Assembly (NCBI RefSeq): GCF_014207745.1
Contig: NZ_JACHJB010000001.1
Span: forward strand, 2,728,001 to 2,792,000
Direction of reading: 5' to 3'
Source: Nonomuraea muscovyensis
GTDB lineage: Bacteria > Actinomycetota > Actinomycetes > Streptosporangiales > Streptosporangiaceae
Length of the DNA: 64,000 nt
Positions 31,703-38,834 of this stretch are shown here, in pieces. Under the pieces are notes generated by a model. It searched no databases, was not told the DNA's origin, and saw only the letters and a program-made list of their open reading frames with translations. Numbering within the stretch: the first letter of the stretch is position 1; each line of letters opens with the position of its first letter. A program made the translations under genes and the position numbers.

Positions 31703-34144
31703 TCATCTCCCGTCGCCGGAGGGCCGCGGGTGCGCCGAGGACGCCTGGCCGGGAACCTGGAACACGTAGGCGCGGCCCGGGGTCAGTTCGCGCAGGTCAC
31801 CGCTGATGCACACCCGCAACGGCCCCCGGAACCCCTCGGCCTGGACGAGGACGGTCAGCTCGTCCCCCTTGACGCTCAGCCGCAGTGAGTTGCCCCGGAA
31901 CCGCATGCACAGGCCCACCCCGTCGAGCCGGTCGAGCAGCCGCGGCTGCAGGTGCAGCACACCTTCGTCGTCGATGCTGCTGCCCACGTAGCTCCGCTGC
32001 AGCAGGTCGAGGGTGCCCGACATGACGCCCATGTGGATGCCCTCCTTGGTGGTGCCCCCCTGCACGTCGTTCACGTCGCTCTCCAGCGCCACCATGAACC
32101 GGTCCCAGGAGCTCGGCGGGTCGAGGCCGGCCAGCACCCCGGCGAAGGTGACGAAGCTGAGCGTCGAGCCGTGGGAGGTGCGGCGGTCGTAGTACTCGAT
32201 GGTGCGCCGGGCGAGGTCACGGTCGTACGCGTAACCGAGCCGCTTGAAGATCATCTGGAGGTCGCCGTGGCCGAACAGGAAGAACAGCATCACCGCGTCG
32301 GCCTGTTTGGACACCTTGAAGGCGTTCGGGTCCCTGCCCTCGGCCTTGAGGATGCGGTCGAGGCGCTGGATGTTGGGGTAGGTGGCCCGGTAGTGGTCCC
32401 AGTCGAGCTCCTCCAGGTCGGCGTAGCCCTCGAACTGGCTGATGACGCCGTCGTGGAACGGGACGTACATCCGGCGGCTCATGTCCTCCCAGACGCGCAG
32501 CTCCTCGTCCGTGACCTCCAGGATCCTGCGCAGCATGGCGGCGCGGCTGGCCGGAAGCAGCTTCAGCACCTCCGGCACGGTCGCGCTGATCCAGGCCACC
32601 ATGACGTTGGTGTAGGCGTTGTTGCGCAGCCCGGCCTCCTCCGCGCCGGGGTAGCGCTCGTGGAACTCGTCCGGGCCCATCACCCCGTGGATCTCGTACC
32701 GCTGCCTGCCGGGGTTGAAGTGGGCGATCGACGCCCAGAACCGGGCGATCTCCAGCAGCAACTCGGCGCCGTAGTCGCGCAGGAACTCCAGGTCGTCGGT
32801 CGCCTGGTAGTACCGCCACACGTTGTAGAAGATCGCGGCGTTGACGTGGCGCTGGTTGTGGCTGAGGTCGGGATCCCACTGCCCGGACAGCGGGTTGAGG
32901 TGGACCTGCTGCGTCTCCTCCGTGCCGTCGCTGCCGCTCTGCCACGGGAACATCGCCCCCCGGTAGCCCGCCTCGCACGCGGCGGCCCGCGCCTCCGTCA
33001 GCCGCCGGTACCGGTACAGCAGCAGCGCCCGGGTGATCTCCGGCAGGCGCAGGTTGAGGAACGGATAGACGTACATCTCATCCCAGAAGACGTGCCCGCG
33101 GTAGGCCTCCCCGTTCAGGCCGCGGGCCGGCACACCGGCGTCGTGGCGGGCGGTGTGGCGGGAGCACACCTGCAGCACGTGGGCGACGTGCAGGCGCAGC
33201 AGCAACTGGGCGCGCGGCTCGCGGGGGAGCTGGATGTCGCAGCCCTCCCACAGCTCGGTCCACGCCGACTGGTGCTCGTCCAGCGCCTCGTCGAAGCGCG
33301 GGTAGCGGAGCACGTGCCGGCCGGCGGCGGTCAGGGGCTCGGTGATCGCGTTGTCGCGCGAGGTGAACAGGGAGACCATCTTCTCCAGCCGGGCGGGCTC
33401 GCCCTCCTCGACGTCGAACGTGAGGATCTGCTGGATGTAGTCCTCCATCTGGTACAGGTCGCGCTCCACGTCGGCGGCCCTGCCGCCCAGGAACACCCGC
33501 GTCCGCGCGGCCTCGGCGACGTAGATGTTCGACTGGCGCGTCTGCACCTTGAGCGCGATGATGTCGTGTCCGAACGTCCGCGGCGACACGGGGTCGAGGT
33601 GACGCCCCTCCAGCTCGCGGTAGCGGGCGACCATCCGGTTGGCGACGCGGCCGTCGAGCGCGGTCACGATCTCGACGTGGCCCGACCAGTTCTCGGGGAT
33701 CAGAGTCCACTCGATCCCGGCCTGGTGGCTGTGGGCCATGCTGACGAACCGGCGGCTGATCAGGGTCGTCACCCGCCCGGCGCGGTCGCGGAAGCGCAGG
33801 TCGCGCCGCACCAGCGCGAACCGGATGTCGTACGAGTGCCGGTAGTCGAGCAGTTCGACGCTGCCGAATCGGACGGCGGCCTCGCCCCCGATCCGCAGCT
33901 TCAACACCAGCCAGTTCGGCAGGTTGACCAGGTCCTCGTTCAGCACCGGACTTCCGCCGAAGAGCGAGGTCTCCCGGTTGTAGCCGCCGTGGGCGTAGGT
34001 GCCCGGGTAGTGGACGGAGCCCATGTCCTCCCACTCGGCCGTGCCCCGGGTGCAGAAGTAGCCGTTGCCCGTCGAGGTCAGCGCCTCCCGCAGCGCCTCG
34101 GCTGCCGGGTCGTAGTCGTCGTAGGTGAGTGTGAAGCCCTGCAT
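31703..34144 (-). CDS. Glycoside hydrolase family 65 disaccharide phosphorylase
   Basis: The 813-residue protein begins MQGFTLTYDDYD and has the full GH65 layout: N-terminal beta-sandwich (GNGYFCTRGTAEW), (alpha/alpha)6 barrel with HVFWDEMYVYPF, catalytic acid in GVMGPDEFHE, and phosphate-region EGIHMGVMSGTLDLLQR. Such enzymes phosphorolyse trehalose, maltose, kojibiose or similar to beta-Glc-1-P plus a sugar. Position behind otsB and before a PGM-like HAD suggests trehalose-linked metabolism. The exact substrate cannot be read from sequence. Confidence 0.88.
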   Translation of the reverse strand: MQGFTLTYDDYDPAAEALREALTSTGNGYFCTRGTAEWEDMGSVHYPGTYAHGGYNRETSLFGGSPVLNEDLVNLPNWLVLKLRIGGEAAVRFGSVELLDYRHSYDIRFALVRRDLRFRDRAGRVTTLISRRFVSMAHSHQAGIEWTLIPENWSGHVEIVTALDGRVANRMVARYRELEGRHLDPVSPRTFGHDIIALKVQTRQSNIYVAEAARTRVFLGGRAADVERDLYQMEDYIQQILTFDVEEGEPARLEKMVSLFTSRDNAITEPLTAAGRHVLRYPRFDEALDEHQSAWTELWEGCDIQLPREPRAQLLLRLHVAHVLQVCSRHTARHDAGVPARGLNGEAYRGHVFWDEMYVYPFLNLRLPEITRALLLYRYRRLTEARAAACEAGYRGAMFPWQSGSDGTEETQQVHLNPLSGQWDPDLSHNQRHVNAAIFYNVWRYYQATDDLEFLRDYGAELLLEIARFWASIAHFNPGRQRYEIHGVMGPDEFHERYPGAEEAGLRNNAYTNVMVAWISATVPEVLKLLPASRAAMLRRILEVTDEELRVWEDMSRRMYVPFHDGVISQFEGYADLEELDWDHYRATYPNIQRLDRILKAEGRDPNAFKVSKQADAVMLFFLFGHGDLQMIFKRLGYAYDRDLARRTIEYYDRRTSHGSTLSFVTFAGVLAGLDPPSSWDRFMVALESDVNDVQGGTTKEGIHMGVMSGTLDLLQRSYVGSSIDDEGVLHLQPRLLDRLDGVGLCMRFRGNSLRLSVKGDELTVLVQAEGFRGPLRVCISGDLRELTPGRAYVFQVPGQASSAHPRPSGDGR

Positions 34145-34172
34145 GGCGCCCCCCCGAGCGCGTCCGGCGCGG

Positions 34173-34991
34173 CTAGTACGCCAAGGTGGCCAGGAAGCGC
34201 TCCACCTCCTCCGGGGAGGCCAGCGAGAACTCCGCCGCCGTCGGCCGGTCGGCCACCTCGGCGTCGTCCGGGCGGCCGACGATGATGCCGATCCCGCGGC
34301 CGCGCAGCGCGCGGAACGCGTCCTCGTCGGTGAGGTCGTCACCCAGGTACAGCGGGACGAACCGGTCGGGGTCGAGCTTGAGTACGTCGAGCAGGTAGAG
34401 CACGGCCCTGCCCTTGTTCCAGTCGACGTTCGGCTGGATCTCGTACACCATCTTGCCCGGCAGGATCTTGAGGTCGTCGGGATGCTCGGCCTGCAGCGAC
34501 CGCACCACGTCGGCGACCCGTTCGCGGTCCTCCGGGGCCGCGAGCCGGTAGTGCGCGGCGACCGACGACCGCTTCGGCTCCACGATCACCCCGTCGAGCG
34601 CCTGCGTCTCGGCCCGGAGCCGTTCGGTCACCTCGGCGATCAGGTGCGCCGATCCCGGCGCCGGATCGTGCGCGATCACGCCCTCCTCGGGGCTCCAGAT
34701 GTCGAAGCCGTGGCTGCCCGCCACCACGAGGTCGTCGACGCCCATCAACCGCTGCACGACCGTCCGGTCCCGGCCGCTGACGACGCACACCGGGCACCGG
34801 GAGGCGAGGGCGCGGACGGTGTCGCGCATCCCGTCGGAGATCACGGCGTCCTCGGGCCGGTCGACGATGGGGGTCAGCACGCCGTCGTAGTCGAGGAACA
34901 CGGCGGGGTGACGCCCCGCGGTCCGGGCCGCCAGCCGCCCGTCGTCGTGCAGCGCGTCAGGCAGGTCTCGAACGGTCGCCGTCGCACCCAT
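34173..34991 (-). CDS. otsB: Trehalose-6-phosphate phosphatase
   Basis: The 272-residue protein has the OtsB HAD signature: FLDYDGVLTPIV (nucleophile Asp), VVSGRDRTVVQRLMG, AGSHGFDIWSPEEG, KMVYEIQPNVDWNKGRAV and YLGDDLTDEDAFRALRGRG. It dephosphorylates trehalose-6-phosphate. No otsA is in the window. It leads the otsB-GH65-HAD operon and diverges from a membrane-protein gene across two DevR/DosR-like boxes. Confidence 0.92.
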   Translation of the reverse strand: MGATATVRDLPDALHDDGRLAARTAGRHPAVFLDYDGVLTPIVDRPEDAVISDGMRDTVRALASRCPVCVVSGRDRTVVQRLMGVDDLVVAGSHGFDIWSPEEGVIAHDPAPGSAHLIAEVTERLRAETQALDGVIVEPKRSSVAAHYRLAAPEDRERVADVVRSLQAEHPDDLKILPGKMVYEIQPNVDWNKGRAVLYLLDVLKLDPDRFVPLYLGDDLTDEDAFRALRGRGIGIIVGRPDDAEVADRPTAAEFSLASPEEVERFLATLAY

Positions 34992-35085
34992 CCGAGGTCA
35001 CCTCCCCGATCGCGACCGTACCCCTCCTCTTCAGGGTGACCCCGCGACGCGGCCCCGTGCAAGCGGTCGCCCCGCCGGCGCGGAT

Positions 35086-35121
35086 GGGACCTTCGGGCCC
35101 CGTCGCCGGGACCAGTGGCCC
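35086..35121. promoter_or_regulatory. Two DevR/DosR-like boxes between otsB and membrane-protein gene
   Basis: GGGACCTTCGGGCCC (35086-35100) and GGGACCAGTGGCCC (35108-35121) resemble the dormancy regulator site GGGACnnnnGTCCC used by DosR in mycobacteria and DevR in streptomycetes. They sit between the divergent starts at 34991 and 35202 and could serve both. Confidence 0.55.
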
Positions 35122-35201
35122 TCACGCCGCGCGTCCGGCGATCGAAGACTCGGAGGGCGGCTCCGAAAGGGGCCGCCGTGGTCGCCAAGGAGGAGCGCGA
35201 G

Positions 35202-35693
35202 ATGAGTCTTGTACGAAGGACGGCGGTGGCGCTGTTGGGTGCCGCCGGTGCCGCGATGCTGGTCGCGGGACCGGTCATGGTGGTCAGGGGTGGGAAGGGG
35301 CGTGCCGAGATCCGGTCCGAGTTGCGCGGGCAGTCGATCACCTTCCCGGACAAGGGGCCGGCCGCCGACGCGGGCCGGGCCGTGCTGACGGGGCCCGAGG
35401 CCCGCCGGTACGCGCAGGTGATCGAGGGCAACGTGCGAGCGGCGACGGGCGGCCGGACCTACGCCGAGGTCAGCGCCGACCTGATGGCGGCCGGAGGCGC
35501 CGACGAGAAGCTGGCCGCGCTGCGGCAGACGGCGTTCACCGGGCAGATGCTGCGCGCCTCGCTGCTGAACGCCTACCAGGCATGGGAGGTGACGACGCTG
35601 GTCGTCGGTCTGGGGGCGGTGCTGACGGGGTCGGGCGCGGCGCTGACGGCCACGGCCTGGCTGCTCGCCGGCGGGGAGGGGCGCCGTCCGTGA
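35202..35693 (+). CDS. Small membrane protein, unknown (163 aa)
   Basis: The start MSLVRRTAVALLG at 35202 follows GGAGGAGCG. Residues 7-25 and about 125-150 are membrane helices with a soluble, mixed helical domain between them (EARRYAQVIEGNVRAATGGR). The family is not recognised. Its location behind DevR-like boxes and next to PPOX and DUF1876 genes suggests a membrane component of a low-oxygen or starvation response. Confidence 0.7.
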   Translation: MSLVRRTAVALLGAAGAAMLVAGPVMVVRGGKGRAEIRSELRGQSITFPDKGPAADAGRAVLTGPEARRYAQVIEGNVRAATGGRTYAEVSADLMAAGGADEKLAALRQTAFTGQMLRASLLNAYQAWEVTTLVVGLGAVLTGSGAALTATAWLLAGGEGRRP

Positions 35694-35752
35694 ACCACGC
35701 GGCGGGGGGAGGCGGTCGGCGCGCGGATGGACGTCGTGCGGCGGCGGGTGGG

Positions 35753-36175
35753 CTATGTCGTCGCGGGGGAGGCGGGACTCAGCCGGAAGCCCGTGACGAT
35801 CTCGGGGCTGATGCGGACCACCTGGTCCATCTCTCCCGACACCCACGGGCGAAGCCGCGCCTTGTAGTGCGCGGCCTCCTCCGGATCGTCCACCAGCCGG
35901 GCGACTCCGGTGACGATCACGCTCCAGCCGAGGTGCCGGTCGGAGTCCAGCTCGTCGGCCTCGAACGCCACCACGGCACCCGACGGCGCCACCTCCGCGC
36001 TGAGGACGGTGCCCGGGTTGGACCGGATGACGATCTGCCCGTCGGCGACGAGGTGGTTCACCGGCCGGATCGCGGGCAGCGCGTGGCGGGTGAACACGAC
36101 GCGGCCGATCGGCACCCCGGCCAGGAGGCGAAGGGCCTCGGCCGTCGACAGCTCTTCCAGGTTGCGGGACGTCAC
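35753..36175 (-). CDS. PPOX-class (pyridoxamine 5'-phosphate oxidase-like) flavoprotein
   Basis: The 140-residue protein shows the split-barrel pattern GVPIGRVVFTRHALPAIRPV, NHLVADGQIVIRSNPGTVLS, AVVAFEADELDSDRHLGWSV and ITGVARL-type VIVTGVARLV. Members bind FMN, F420 or heme. Such proteins are frequent in DosR regulons, and a DevR-like box lies about 70 bases upstream. GTG start. Confidence 0.8.
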   Translation of the reverse strand: MTSRNLEELSTAEALRLLAGVPIGRVVFTRHALPAIRPVNHLVADGQIVIRSNPGTVLSAEVAPSGAVVAFEADELDSDRHLGWSVIVTGVARLVDDPEEAAHYKARLRPWVSGEMDQVVRISPEIVTGFRLSPASPATT

Positions 36176-36243
36176 CTCGACGGTCCACCCATGTCGCTCG
36201 AAATCATCCCCCCATGATGATGGCCGGTGCTATGTCCGGAACA

Positions 36244-36257
36244 GGGACCAAAGTCCT
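36244..36257 (-). promoter_or_regulatory. DevR/DosR-like box upstream of PPOX gene
   Basis: GGGACCAAAGTCCT is the closest match in the window to the DosR consensus core GGGACTWWAGTCCC. It is 69 bases before the GTG of the PPOX gene. Confidence 0.6.
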
Positions 36258-36293
36258 TTCCGTCGTGGACGAGAGGCAGGCCGGGGCGTCTCC

Positions 36294-36626
36294 TCAGCCG
36301 GGGCGCAGGCCGGTCGAGCCGAGGCCGCTGCGGGCGAAGAAGTCCTCGACCGCGATGAGGTGGTTGTCGATCGTGCCGCGGGCGTAGCCGCCGCCCTCCA
36401 GGTGCAGGCGGTACGCGCGTGCCGTCCGCACGGCCGCGGTCATCTCGGCCAGCGGCGCGTCCCCGGCCGTCGTTCCGGCAGTCCAGGCGAGGAAGCGCCT
36501 GGCGCGGGAGAGGTACGTGGCCCTGCTGGAGCAGGCCAGCCGGGAACCGGCCAGCGCCGCGGCGTACGCGGACAGCATCCGGTCGTAGGGGGCCGGGAGC
36601 GGGGGCGGGCCGGTCCGTGCGGTCAC
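36294..36626 (-). CDS. Stand-alone tyrosine-recombinase core-binding (SAM-like) domain
   Basis: The 110-residue product matches only the N-terminal DNA-binding domain of tyrosine recombinases: SAYAAALAGSRLACSSRATY, LSRARRFLAWTAG, RAYRLHLEGGGYARGTIDNH and LIAVEDFFARSGLG. It stops before the catalytic domain. The GTG has an excellent ribosome site (AAAGGGAG). No catalytic frame follows, so it is either a truncated integrase or a free DNA-binding protein. Confidence 0.7.
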   Translation of the reverse strand: MTARTGPPPLPAPYDRMLSAYAAALAGSRLACSSRATYLSRARRFLAWTAGTTAGDAPLAEMTAAVRTARAYRLHLEGGGYARGTIDNHLIAVEDFFARSGLGSTGLRPG

Positions 36627-36748
36627 GAGGTACTCCCTTTCAGCGAGGGCCGAGTCGCCGCGGGGCGGGGCAGGGTGAGGGGGTTCCGGGGCAGAGACGC
36701 TAGGGGAGTGGTGGGACGGGGCGACACCCGCTCAGGTCCCCGGCAGCC

Positions 36749-36762
36749 GGGACCTTCGGCCC
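36749..36762 (+). promoter_or_regulatory. DevR/DosR-like box upstream of DUF1876 gene
   Basis: GGGACCTTCGGCCC, the same core as at 35086, lies about 108 bases before the DUF1876 start in a 240-bp gene-free gap. Confidence 0.5.
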
Positions 36763-36869
36763 TTGCCCGGACCACACGGGTGGGCACGGGCGAAAGGCAT
36801 GCCCGCCAGGGTGGCCAAGGGTCCCGTGCCCGGCGGATGCTGGGAGGAGGGGACCAGCGAGGGGGAGTC

Positions 36870-37136
36870 ATGCAGGCCAAGCAGTGGACCGTACAGATCT
36901 ACATCAGCGAGGACGACGGTGACGAGCGCACGCAGGCGCGTGCCGTCCTGTACGCCCGGGACAGCAAGTGGCACGAGAGCGTGGGCGTCGCCAGGCGCAA
37001 CCCCGGTGACCGCCCGGTGCCGGAGATCGGCGACGAGCTGGCGGCCGGGCGGGCGCTGATGGACCTGGCCGACAAGCTGATCGGCGACGCCGTGGACGAC
37101 GTCGCCCGGCTGGGCGGGCCCATCGACGCGCGGTGA
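36870..37136 (+). CDS. DUF1876 protein (Rv2632c-like)
   Basis: The 88-residue product begins MQAKQWTVQIYISEDDGDER after GGGGGAG. It has the family pattern TQARAVLYARDSKWHESVGV and ARRNPGDRPVPEIGDELAAG, and ends in a helix. The fold resembles a double-stranded RNA-binding domain, but the function is unknown; related genes are induced in dormancy in mycobacteria. Fits the DevR-like box upstream. Confidence 0.85.
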   Translation: MQAKQWTVQIYISEDDGDERTQARAVLYARDSKWHESVGVARRNPGDRPVPEIGDELAAGRALMDLADKLIGDAVDDVARLGGPIDAR

Positions 37137-37179
37137 CGCGGCACGGTCCAGGTGTTGACGCAAAGGGGAGGAAGGGATA

Positions 37180-37315
37180 CGTTCCGGTAGATTTCACGGT
37201 CGTCCAAGGGAAATCCGGTGAGATGCCGGTGCGGACGCGCCACTGTATCCGGGACGAAGATCCCGGGAGCCAGGTCGCTTGGCGATCGTGACCTCACTGG
37301 CTGGGACGCGTCATC
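37180..37315 (+). promoter_or_regulatory. Cobalamin riboswitch upstream of cbtB
   Basis: The core reads AAGGGAAATCCGGTG, GATGCCGGTGCGGACGCGCC then CACTGTATCC, followed by GGGAGCCAGGTCG as B12 box, about 30 bases before the ribosome site of cbtB. Cobalamin binding should turn off cobalt uptake and the downstream cob genes. Confidence 0.9.
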
Positions 37316-37330
37316 CCCGAGGAGGCTCGC

Positions 37331-37522
37331 ATGAGTGGTCTGTCCACTCCGTCCACCCTTCCCCTGCCCCGCCTGCGGCCGTGGCTGCTGCTGGGCGTAC
37401 CGGTGCTGCTGCTCGTCGCCTACCTGGTGCTGATGGACAACGGCGCCGTCTCCCAGGCGGGCACCTACCTGCACGAACTCATGCACGACGGGCGGCATCT
37501 GCTCGGCGTGCCGTGCCACTAG
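37331..37522 (+). CDS. cbtB: CbtB cobalt transporter subunit
   Basis: The 63-residue protein has one membrane helix (WLLLGVPVLLLVAYLVLM) and the C-terminal metal-binding ending HELMHDGRHLLGVPCH typical of CbtB. It works with CbtA in B12-regulated cobalt uptake. GAGGAGG precedes the ATG and the cobalamin riboswitch lies directly upstream. Confidence 0.88.
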   Translation: MSGLSTPSTLPLPRLRPWLLLGVPVLLLVAYLVLMDNGAVSQAGTYLHELMHDGRHLLGVPCH

Positions 37523-37530
37523 GGGCGCCG

Positions 37531-38274
37531 GTGGTGCGCACCCTGCTGGTCAGGGGCCTGTTGCTCGGGCTCGTGGCCGGTCTGATCGCGGGCGCCTTCG
37601 CCTTCGCCGTCGGTGAACCGCGGGTCGAGAGCGCCATCGCCCTGGAGGAGGCCGCCGCCGCTCCGGCGGGCCACGCGGACCATGACCATGACCATGACCA
37701 CGGCGCCGTCGTGAGCAGGCCGGTGCAGAAGGCCGGGCTGTTCCTCGCGACCGGGCTCTACGGGCTGGCCGTGGGCGGGATCTTCGCCCTGGTGTACGCG
37801 GGACTGCGCGGGCGCGTCGGGCCCAGGTCCGAGGGCGGGCTGGGGCTGGCCGCCGCAGGTGTCGCGTTCGTGGCGGTCATTCTCGTACCGTTCATGAAAT
37901 ATCCGGCCAACCCGCCGGCGGTGGGCGACCCGGAGACGATCACCGGCCGGACGCTGCTGTACGTGGTCATGGTGCTGGTCGGGCTGGCGGCGACGGCCAT
38001 CGCCGTGGCGACGGCGCGGCAGGTCGGTGCCGGTCCGTGGGCGCGCTGGGCCGCGGCCGTGGCGGCGTTCCTCGTGCCGGTGGTGGCCGCCTGGCTGCTG
38101 CTGCCGACGGTGGACGAGGTGCCGGAGGGTTTCCCCGCGACGTTGCTGTGGGAGTTCAGGCTGGCGTCGCTGGGCACGCAGCTCGTCTTCTGGGCGGCCT
38201 TCGGCGCGCTGTTCGGCTGGGCCTGCGACCGGGCGGCCCGCGTGCCGAAGGCCGCTCCCGTGGCCGCGGCCTGA
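37531..38274 (+). CDS. cbtA: CbtA cobalt transporter
   Basis: The 247-residue protein begins at the GTG of MVRTLLVRGLLLGLVAGLIA and has five or six membrane helices. A His/Asp-rich loop HADHDHDHDHGA (about residues 50-62) should bind cobalt. AGGGG lies five bases before the GTG. It follows cbtB by eight bases. Confidence 0.88.
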   Translation: MVRTLLVRGLLLGLVAGLIAGAFAFAVGEPRVESAIALEEAAAAPAGHADHDHDHDHGAVVSRPVQKAGLFLATGLYGLAVGGIFALVYAGLRGRVGPRSEGGLGLAAAGVAFVAVILVPFMKYPANPPAVGDPETITGRTLLYVVMVLVGLAATAIAVATARQVGAGPWARWAAAVAAFLVPVVAAWLLLPTVDEVPEGFPATLLWEFRLASLGTQLVFWAAFGALFGWACDRAARVPKAAPVAAA

Positions 38275-38279
38275 CCGGG

Positions 38280-38834
38280 GTGCTGTTCGTCAGGCAGGCG
38301 AGCACACCCGGCATGCGCGGGGCCCGCTTCCCCGCCCCGGGGGAGGCGGCCGACCCGGCGAGCCTCGCCCGGGCCGCCGCGCTGGCGGAGACGGTCGCCG
38401 GCCGGCCCGCGTTCGCGGCGCCGGCGGTGGCCGCCGGGCAGACCGCCTCGGCCATGGGCCTGGTGGCCTCTGTGGTGCCGGAGCTGGCCGAGCCCGGCTT
38501 CGGGCGGTGGGGCGGCCTGCCGTACGGACGGGTCGCGCGGGAGGAGCCGGACGGTCTGGCGAGCTGGCTCGCCGACCCGCGCGCGGCCCCGCACGGCGGC
38601 GAGAGTCTGGCCGCGCAGGCGGCGCGCGTCGCCGCCTGGCTCGGCTCCGCGCCTCCGGAGGAGGTCGTGGTCGTCTGCGACGCCGGAGCGATCAGAGCGG
38701 CGCTGGGTCACGCGCTCGGCCTGGACCCGCTCTCCGCCGCGAGGTTCGACGTCGCACCGCTGTCCATCACCGCGCTGTCCCCGACCCGGGGCGGCTGGCG
38801 GGTCGCCCATGTCAACCGGAAGGTCGCCGCGTGA
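38280..38834 (+). CDS. Degenerate histidine phosphatase-like protein in cob operon
   Basis: The 184-residue product has the histidine phosphatase layout, LFVRQASTPGMRGARF at the start and VVVVCDAGAIRAALGHALG near residue 135. The catalytic RHG is RQA, and the second catalytic His is Asp (CDAGAIR). It therefore probably lacks phosphatase activity. GTG start, five bases after cbtA; its stop overlaps the next start (GTGA). In many actinobacteria a related gene sits in the cob locus, where CobC-type phosphatases act late in B12 synthesis. Confidence 0.75.
   Translation: MLFVRQASTPGMRGARFPAPGEAADPASLARAAALAETVAGRPAFAAPAVAAGQTASAMGLVASVVPELAEPGFGRWGGLPYGRVAREEPDGLASWLADPRAAPHGGESLAAQAARVAAWLGSAPPEEVVVVCDAGAIRAALGHALGLDPLSAARFDVAPLSITALSPTRGGWRVAHVNRKVAA

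Noticed and set aside
31952..34285. 777-codon plus-strand frame opposite the GH65 gene
   Set aside because: Antisense shadow with Val/Leu/Arg-rich composition; the GH65 catalytic motifs are on the minus strand.
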